In this document: piece by piece, positions 1 to 4,095 of the stretch
Layout: every line of letters begins with the position of its first letter
Position numbering within the stretch: position 1 is the stretch's first letter
Position numbers and translations under genes: made by a program
Notes under the pieces: model-generated
Database searches by the model: none
What the model was told of the DNA's origin: nothing
The model's input: the letters and a program-made list of their open reading frames with translations, nothing else
NCBI GenBank assembly: GCA_028292145.1
Contig: JAQGMX010000197.1
Coordinates: 1 to 6,032, forward strand
Direction: 5' to 3'
DNA length: 6,032 nucleotides
Origin: Variovorax sp.
GTDB taxonomy: Bacteria > Pseudomonadota > Gammaproteobacteria > Burkholderiales > Burkholderiaceae_C

Positions 1-539
1 CGGCCGCAGACCTGAAGCCGGTCGATCTCAATGCGCTGGTCAACGACGTGCTGCATCTCTACAGCGCGGACAGCATGCCGATCACGTTGCGCTGCGAGCT
101 GGACGATCGTTGCCCACCGGTCCGAGGTGACGCGCAGCAGATCCGGCAGGTCATCCACAACCTGCTGCAGAACGCGCAGGATGCGGCCGAATCGGGAGCC
201 GCGAGCACCGGTCGCGTCGGCGAAGTCGTGGTGCGCACGCGCCTGGGCGATTCGGGCCAGCGCGCGCGCCTGACTGTGCAGGACAGCGGCCCGGGCTTTG
301 CGGAAAACATCCTCAAACGCGCCTTCGAACCGTACGTCACGACCAAGACGAAAGGCACCGGTCTCGGTCTGGCCGTCGTCAAGAAAATCGCCGACGAACA
401 CGGCGCGCGGATCGAGCTTTCAAACCGCCTGGTCGACGGCGTTGTAGTGGGTGCTCAAGTCTCGTTATCATTCGCGCTGGCAAGCGAGCCGCTGGGAGCG
501 GTCGCTCACGTAGAAGATTCCAAACCATCCGCCGCCTGA
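1..539 (+). CDS. NtrY-like sensor histidine kinase, C-terminal part (5' end outside window)
   Basis: This is the catalytic end of a two-component sensor kinase. It binds ATP and phosphorylates a His on its own dimerisation domain, then passes the phosphate to a response regulator. The reading frame is already open at base 3 and ends with TGA at 537-539, so about 178 codons are visible and the true start lies to the left. The HATPase domain is complete in its key boxes. The N box (NLLQNAQDA) lies around bases 156-182. The G1 box DSGPGF is at 282-299. It is followed by FEPYVTTKTKGTGLGL, with the G2 box GTGLGL at 354-371. The opening residues (LKPVDLNALVNDVLHLY) resemble the linker after the phospho-His domain in NtrY proteins. 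The His itself, and any membrane, HAMP or PAS segments, are outside the window. The response regulator starts 49 nt downstream on the same strand, so the two are probably cotranscribed and cognate. The kinase assignment is firm. NtrY rather than another NtrB/NtrY-type kinase is inferred from the box sequences and the neighbour. Confidence 0.9.
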   Translation, partial: AADLKPVDLNALVNDVLHLYSADSMPITLRCELDDRCPPVRGDAQQIRQVIHNLLQNAQDAAESGAASTGRVGEVVVRTRLGDSGQRARLTVQDSGPGFAENILKRAFEPYVTTKTKGTGLGLAVVKKIADEHGARIELSNRLVDGVVVGAQVSLSFALASEPLGAVAHVEDSKPSAA

Positions 540-588
540 GCGCACGCAACGACGACGTTGGCGCCCCGGGTAGCCAGCAACAGCTTTC

Positions 589-1290
589 ATGGCAAACATC
601 CTCGTGGTAGATGACGAGCTGGGCATCCGTGACCTGCTTTTCGAAATTCTCAACGACGAAGGCCACCATGTGGAACTCGCCGAAAACGCAGCCGAAGCGC
701 GTGCAGCGCGTCAGCGCGCCAGACCCGATCTGGTGCTGCTCGACATCTGGATGCCCGACACCGATGGCGTCACGCTGCTGAAGGAGTGGTCGGCAGCCGG
801 CCTGCTCAGCATGCCTGTGATCATGATGAGCGGCCACGCCACCATCGACACCGCCGTCGACGCCACCCGCATCGGTGCGTTCGCGTTTCTCGAAAAACCC
901 ATCACGCTGCAGAAACTGCTCAAGGCGGTCGAGCAGGGGCTCGCTCGCGAGAGCGCCCGCCGTGCCGCAGCCAGCGTCGTGCCGGCCGCAACCGGCTTCG
1001 CAGCGATCGTCACGACGAACGGCAGCGAGAACGCCTTGATGGCGGCGCCGCTGCTGGTCGCTGCGGCGCCCGATCCGGGGCCGCAGTCACGCCAGAGCTT
1101 CGATCTAGACCGTCCACTGCGCGATGCGCGCGACGGATTCGAGAAGGCGTATTTCGAGTTTCATCTGGCGATGGAGAATGGATCGATGACTCGCGTGGCA
1201 GAGAAGACCGGGCTCGAGCGGACGCATCTCTATCGAAAACTCAAGCAACTTGGTGTGGATTTGTCGCGAGGGCGTCGAAGCGCTGTATAA
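589..1290 (+). CDS. NtrX-like response regulator: receiver plus Fis-type HTH, no AAA+ domain
   Basis: This 233-aa regulator is probably the partner of the upstream kinase. Residues 1-118 form a receiver domain with the acidic pair Asp8/Asp9, the phospho-acceptor Asp52 in LLDIWMP, Ser81 in MMSGHAT and Lys103 in FLEKP. Residues 119-170 are an Ala-rich linker. The C-terminal stretch from FDLDRPLRDARDGFEKAYF (171-189) to the end resembles the Fis-type tail of NtrX, with a helix-turn-helix at about 201-222 (TRVAEKTGLERTHLYRKLKQ). Canonical NtrX has a sigma-54-activating AAA+ domain of about 230 residues between these parts. Here it is absent: there is no GExGTGKE Walker A and no GAFTGA loop, and total length is about half of NtrX. 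The protein should therefore act by DNA binding without driving sigma-54 open-complex formation, which is inference. No strong Shine-Dalgarno sequence precedes the ATG. It was chosen because MANILVVDDE is the normal start of a receiver. The TAA stop overlaps a TATAAT box. Confidence 0.92.
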   Translation: MANILVVDDELGIRDLLFEILNDEGHHVELAENAAEARAARQRARPDLVLLDIWMPDTDGVTLLKEWSAAGLLSMPVIMMSGHATIDTAVDATRIGAFAFLEKPITLQKLLKAVEQGLARESARRAAASVVPAATGFAAIVTTNGSENALMAAPLLVAAAPDPGPQSRQSFDLDRPLRDARDGFEKAYFEFHLAMENGSMTRVAEKTGLERTHLYRKLKQLGVDLSRGRRSAV

Positions 1291-1291
1291 T
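1261..1291 (+). promoter_or_regulatory. Probable sigma-70 promoter of tRNA-Phe
   Basis: A perfect -10 hexamer TATAAT lies at 1286-1291, overlapping the TAA stop codon of the response regulator. The best -35 is TTGTCG at 1261-1266, four of six consensus bases, with a 19-nt spacer that is longer than ideal. Transcription would begin near 1298, leaving a leader of about 20 nt before the tRNA at 1317, which suits RNase P trimming. The -10 match is seen directly. Promoter function is inferred from its position. Confidence 0.55.
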
Positions 1292-1316
1292 CATTGGCTG
1301 CACTGTTAAGTGCAAT

Positions 1317-1392
1317 GGCCCGGTAGCTCAGTTGGTAGAGCAGCGGATTGAAAATCCGCGTGTCGTTGGTTCGATTCCGACCCAGGCCACCA
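1317..1392 (+). tRNA. tRNA-Phe (anticodon GAA)
   Basis: This is a 76-nt cloverleaf that decodes UUC/UUU. The D stem is GCTC (1326-1329) with GAGC (1338-1341). The anticodon stem is GCGGA (1343-1347) with TCCGC (1355-1359) around the loop TTGAAAA, with anticodon GAA at 1350-1352. The T stem is GTTGG (1365-1369) with CCGAC (1377-1381) and holds one G-U pair. The T loop is TTCGATT. The discriminator is A1389 and the CCA end is encoded at 1390-1392. The acceptor stem GGCCCGG (1317-1323) with CCAGGCC (1382-1388) pairs at six of seven positions, with a C5-A68 mismatch (1321 and 1384). The gene lies 26 nt after the response-regulator stop, has its own likely -10 box and is followed by a terminator. 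Confidence 0.97.
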
Positions 1393-1401
1393 GCATTCAT
1401 G

Positions 1402-1437
1402 CGCCCCAGCGCCCTTTTCGGGTTCTGGGGCGTTTTT
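1402..1437 (+). terminator. Rho-independent terminator after tRNA-Phe
   Basis: A perfect 8-bp stem, CGCCCCAG (1402-1409) with CTGGGGCG (1425-1432), encloses an inner GCCC/GGGT pairing (1411-1414 with 1420-1423) and a short T-rich loop. It is followed directly by five Ts at 1433-1437. The hairpin begins 10 nt after the tRNA CCA end. On the opposite strand no T-run follows the stem, so it should act mainly on rightward transcription. It sits between converging genes and shields the leftward carbonic anhydrase-bestrophin unit. Confidence 0.88.
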
Positions 1438-1445
1438 GCGTCAGG

Positions 1446-2333
1446 TCAATTCAACACCCCATCCTTCATCTCCACAGGCGGCGGATTCGACCGATGCCCG
1501 ATCATCTGATGCAGATCGAGTTCGATCGCGCGCGTGATCGCCTGCATCGGCACGTCGTGCAATTTCCCCTCGAACGGATCTTCCAGGTCGATGCCGACCT
1601 GATCGAGCGCCAGGAACATGAACCCCACCAGCGCCGAACCCAGCGGCGTCAGGTAGCCGAGGTCATGCACCAGCCCGAGCGGTAGCAGCAAGCAGAAGAC
1701 ACGCACAAAAATCCGCGGAAACTGGCTGTACTGCCTCGGCAGCGGCGTGTTCTTGATCCGCTCCAGGCCGCCCTGCGCGCTGGCGAGCGCAGACAAACTG
1801 CCGTTGAGCGCAGCCAGGCTGATCGCATCGATGAGACCGGCATCCCGCGCATCGCCCAGGCGATCCGCGATATCTGTCTGCAGCGCCAGCGGCACGTTCG
1901 CCAGTCCGCGGACACGGTCCACCGTTTCGGGCGGCAGCAGGCGCTGGATGTCGTCCCACGGCTGCACGCGCAGCAGGTGCAGGCGCAGTGCCTGGGTGTA
2001 GGCGACCTGATGCCGCGTCAGGCGGACCTGAAGCTGCGTGTCGCGCGTCATCGCGATCAGGCCGCGAACGAAACTGCGCGAATCGTTGACGATCTGGCCC
2101 CACAGCAAGCGGCCTTCTTGCCAGCGCGCGTAGGCGGCGTTGTTGCGCAGGGTCACGACGAGTGCGACGGCGGTACCCACCAGCGGCAACGGCAGGTTGT
2201 CCTGTCCGATGCGCGTCCAGCCTTCGGCCACATACACATACGTGACCGCGATGTCGTAGATCAAAAGGACAAGCAATTGCGGCCCGACGGCCGACAGCAG
2301 CCGCCGCACGTTCAAGCTGCGCTGAACGATCAT
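1446..2333 (-). CDS. Bestrophin-family ion channel (UPF0187/YneE type)
   Basis: This is a 295-aa inner-membrane protein of the bestrophin family, which forms pentameric ion channels. Family features appear in order. A first hydrophobic segment lies at about 16-35. A second at about 50-62 leads into TLRNNAAYARWQEGRLLWGQ (61-80), the conserved bestrophin stretch normally seen as FRNN..Y.RW.E.R..WG. A motif at 189-204 (GLERIKNTPLPRQYSQ) is followed by hydrophobic helices at about 207-222 and 232-246. The C-terminal part LEDPFEGKLHDVPM (250-263) matches the family's EDPFG..ND.PL signature. Length is normal for bacterial members. The ATG overlaps the stop codon of the upstream carbonic anhydrase (ATGA, 2330-2333), so translation is probably coupled. 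Ion selectivity cannot be read from the sequence: some bacterial homologues pass cations and others anions. The neighbouring enzyme makes bicarbonate a reasonable candidate, which is inference. The gene ends 8 nt from the tRNA terminator on the opposite strand. Confidence 0.9.
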   Translation of the reverse strand: MIVQRSLNVRRLLSAVGPQLLVLLIYDIAVTYVYVAEGWTRIGQDNLPLPLVGTAVALVVTLRNNAAYARWQEGRLLWGQIVNDSRSFVRGLIAMTRDTQLQVRLTRHQVAYTQALRLHLLRVQPWDDIQRLLPPETVDRVRGLANVPLALQTDIADRLGDARDAGLIDAISLAALNGSLSALASAQGGLERIKNTPLPRQYSQFPRIFVRVFCLLLPLGLVHDLGYLTPLGSALVGFMFLALDQVGIDLEDPFEGKLHDVPMQAITRAIELDLHQMIGHRSNPPPVEMKDGVLN

Positions 2334-3031
2334 TTCGTGGCGCTGTCCGATGTGTCCAGTGCGTCCGGAATGTTGCGCAGGGGGCGCAGTTCGCCGCTAA
2401 TCTCGTCGACGGCCCGCACGTCGCCGGATTCGATGTCGTACACCCAGCCGTGCAACGTCAGTTGATGTGTGGCGAGTCGCGCGGCAACCGCAGGATGGGT
2501 GCGTAGATGGCCCAGCTGGGTGCGCACGTTCTGCACCACCAGCGCCGCCACCTTGTCGGCGCCTTTCAGGTCGGGAAGCGTGGCTTCGACGACGCTGCGC
2601 GCGGCCTCGGCGTTGCGAAGCCAGGAGGCGACCGTCGGCATCTTCTGCAACACCGGATCGTTCGGATTGAGCAGCGCCTTCATCGCGCCGCAGTCCGAAT
2701 GGCCGCAGACCACCACGTCGGTCACTTCGAGCGCCGTGCAGGCGTACTCGACGACCGCCGAGACGCCGCCCATCATTTCGCCGTAGGCGGGTACGACGTT
2801 GCCGATGTTCCGGCAGAGGAACAGCTCACCGGGGTCGGTCTGCGTCATCAGCTCTGGCACGACGCGGCTGTCGGCGCAACAGATGAAGAGCGTTTTCGGC
2901 TGCTGCTGCGTTGCGAGTTGCTGGAACAGCTCGCGATTTTCATTGAAATGTTTGCTGCGGAAGTTTTCGACGCCGTCGATCAGACGGGAAAACGGCTTGA
3001 AGGAACTCGGATTGGAAGAAGTTGAAGTCAT
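2330..3031 (-). CDS. Beta-class carbonic anhydrase
   Basis: This zinc enzyme interconverts CO2 and bicarbonate in the cytoplasm. With the start used here it has 233 residues, normal for the bacterial beta class. Zinc ligands are Cys52 in CCADSR (51-56), His111 and Cys114 in GHSDCGA (110-116). Asp54 and Arg56 form the usual catalytic dyad. Other family marks are FLCRNIGNVVP (71-81), the GGVSAVVEYA segment (88-97) and the C-terminal LHGWVYDIESGDV (193-205). The start is uncertain. The frame stays open upstream to ATG at 3067 (245 aa) and GTG at 3094 (254 aa), directly after the LysR stop. I chose the ATG at 3031 because the family-like sequence begins soon after it and a weak AGG lies 5 nt upstream. 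No start has a strong ribosome site. There is no signal peptide. The gene follows the lysR gene on the same strand and its TGA overlaps the bestrophin ATG, so an operon is likely. Either it supplies bicarbonate for carboxylases, or it works with the channel in carbon or pH balance. Confidence 0.93.
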   Translation of the reverse strand: MTSTSSNPSSFKPFSRLIDGVENFRSKHFNENRELFQQLATQQQPKTLFICCADSRVVPELMTQTDPGELFLCRNIGNVVPAYGEMMGGVSAVVEYACTALEVTDVVVCGHSDCGAMKALLNPNDPVLQKMPTVASWLRNAEAARSVVEATLPDLKGADKVAALVVQNVRTQLGHLRTHPAVAARLATHQLTLHGWVYDIESGDVRAVDEISGELRPLRNIPDALDTSDSATK

Positions 3032-3094
3032 GGGTGCCTGGGCCTTGGTTTTCAAAATGGCAGGCATCGTAGGTGCAAATTCGATCGCCGGCAC

Positions 3095-3985
3095 TCACGC
3101 GGCCCGTACCCGCTCCAGCATGAAGTCGATGAAGGTCCGGATTGCTCCCATGTGCAGCCGGTTCGGCATGTACAGCATGTACATCTGCGTGCCGAAGATC
3201 GACAGGCGCCAGTCGTCCAGGGTGGTCACGATGTCCCCGCGCTGGATGTCGTCGTTCACCACGTAATCCGGCACCAGCCCGATCCCGAGCCCGGCAAGGA
3301 TGGCCTGGCGCAGGAACAGGAAGTTCTCGGAAATCAGCGTCGGCTCCAGAACCACTTCGCGGCGCGTCTCGCCCTGATACGCCGACACCCGCAACTGCCT
3401 TCCGATGACCGCGGCCGTCACGACCGGTGCGCGGTGCAGTTCGTCGAGTTGCGTCGGCAGCGTCTGCGCCTGCGCATAGGCGCGCGATGCACAGGCGACG
3501 TAGCGCACCGGGCCGAGGTCGCGCGCGACCAGGTTCTGCGGCGGCTCGGGCATCACGCGGATCGCAATGTCGACTTCCTCCCGCAGCAGGTCGGCGATTC
3601 GGTTCTCGAACAGCACGTCGAGCACGATCTTCGGGTACAGGCGCTTGAAGTCGATCAGCCAATCGGCCATCACGAGCTGGCCGTAGCCGCTGGGCACGCT
3701 CAGGCGCACGCGGCCCTGCAGGCCTTCGCCGAGCGTCGTGACCGATTCGCGCGCGGCGAGCAACTCGCTCTGGATCGCAACGCCGTGTTGATACAGGCGC
3801 AGCCCGATCTCGGTCGCCTCGGCACGCCGCGTGGTGCGGCGGACCAACTGCGCGCCGACCGAGCGTTCGAGCTGGTTCAAGTGGTAGCTGACGTTGGCGC
3901 GGCTCATCTTGAGGCGGCGCGCGGCGGCGCTCAGGTTGCCGGCATCGAGGATTTCGACGAGCAGCGTCAGCGAAGAAATGTCCAT
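3095..3985 (-). CDS. LysR-family transcriptional regulator (CrgA-like)
   Basis: This 296-aa protein has the standard LysR length. Residues 1-60 hold the winged helix-turn-helix (SLTLLVEILDAGNLSAAARR, then MSRANVSYHLNQLERSVGAQ, then LVRRTTRRAEATEIG). A linker helix follows to about residue 90. Residues 91-292 form the periplasmic-binding-like effector domain (GRVRLSVPSGYGQLV at 91-105, GLGIGLVPDYVV at 232-243, and an end in AIRTFIDFMLERVR). The two-lobed domain with a final FIDF helix resembles the CrgA subgroup. The effector cannot be deduced. The ATG at 3983-3985 fits the usual family start; only a weak purine-rich GGCGG precedes it. The gene is divergent from the beta-oxidation gene across 110 bp that carries palindromic boxes, the classic layout for a LysR regulator and its target. 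On its other side the carbonic anhydrase frame opens directly after its TGA in the same direction, so that pair could also be a target or be cotranscribed with it. Confidence 0.95.
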   Translation of the reverse strand: MDISSLTLLVEILDAGNLSAAARRLKMSRANVSYHLNQLERSVGAQLVRRTTRRAEATEIGLRLYQHGVAIQSELLAARESVTTLGEGLQGRVRLSVPSGYGQLVMADWLIDFKRLYPKIVLDVLFENRIADLLREEVDIAIRVMPEPPQNLVARDLGPVRYVACASRAYAQAQTLPTQLDELHRAPVVTAAVIGRQLRVSAYQGETRREVVLEPTLISENFLFLRQAILAGLGIGLVPDYVVNDDIQRGDIVTTLDDWRLSIFGTQMYMLYMPNRLHMGAIRTFIDFMLERVRAA

Positions 3986-4008
3986 CCGCCAATTGTGTCA
4001 AAAATTCT

Positions 4009-4036
4009 TTGACAGTCTGTCAACAGGCTGTGCAAT
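4009..4036 (+). promoter_or_regulatory. Candidate promoter of the beta-oxidation gene
   Basis: A consensus -35 TTGACA (4009-4014) is followed after 16 nt by TGCAAT (4031-4036), four of six -10 bases. It would start transcription near 4043, giving a leader of about 50 nt. The -35 lies inside the palindrome, so a protein bound there would block RNA polymerase. A weaker alternative is TTGTCA (4037-4042) with AAGAAT (4059-4064). Choosing between them needs transcript-start data. Confidence 0.35.
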
Positions 4037-4083
4037 TGTCAAAGCGCCGTCACGGCTCAAGAATGCTGGGTTGTAGAAGAAAT

Positions 4084-4088
4084 GGAGA
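4084..4088 (+). promoter_or_regulatory. Ribosome binding site that fixes the beta-oxidation gene start
   Basis: GGAGA ends 7 nt before the ATG at 4096. It is the clearest Shine-Dalgarno sequence in the window. It supports a start that gives this protein an N-terminal extension of about 20 residues before the first hydratase strand. Confidence 0.75.
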
Positions 4089-4095
4089 CAAACTC

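Larger units (their letters stand above)
3986..4095. promoter_or_regulatory. Divergent regulatory region between lysR and the beta-oxidation gene
   Basis: This intergenic stretch is more AT-rich than its flanks and densely patterned. It holds a perfect palindrome TTGACAGTCTGTCAA (4009-4023), an overlapping CTGTCAACAG (4017-4026), and two related direct repeats, CAATTGTGTCAAA (3990-4002) and CAATTGTCAAA (4033-4043). TTGAC/GTCAA boxes lie at 3997-4001, 4009-4013, 4019-4023 and 4038-4042. CTTTGAC (4007-4013) and GTCAAAG (4038-4044) form a wider inverted repeat. These look like operator sites, most simply for the adjacent LysR protein, although the tight palindrome would also suit a TetR- or GntR-type repressor. 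Binding is inferred. Confidence 0.6.

Noticed and set aside
547..560. Small inverted repeat CAACG-ACGA-CGTTG between the kinase and the regulator
   Set aside because: It is only 5 bp with no T-run, too weak for a terminator and likely chance in GC-rich DNA. The two genes are best read as cotranscribed.
1402..1437. Terminator acting on both strands for the convergent bestrophin operon
   Set aside because: Read on the minus strand the hairpin is followed by GCATGAATGC with no T-tract, so only the rightward direction is supported.
1317..1445. tRNA-Phe 3' end as an integration site for a mobile element
   Set aside because: tRNA 3' ends are common attachment sites, but no integrase, repeated tRNA tail or foreign-looking DNA follows. 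The terminator and an ordinary chromosomal gene come directly after.
786..1685. A 299-codon plus-strand frame running through the regulator, the tRNA and into the bestrophin region
   Set aside because: It crosses a tRNA gene and a terminator, and the part inside the regulator is out of frame with a clear receiver domain.
2940..4001. A 353-codon minus-strand frame covering the lysR gene
   Set aside because: It is a different frame of the LysR gene. The translation is Arg/Ala/Pro-rich and has no domain, while the 3095-3985 frame is a full-length LysR protein.
3152..4012. A 286-codon plus-strand frame opposite the lysR gene
   Set aside because: It is antisense to a convincing gene, with His/Gln/Arg-rich composition and no motif. 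It is a codon-bias shadow.
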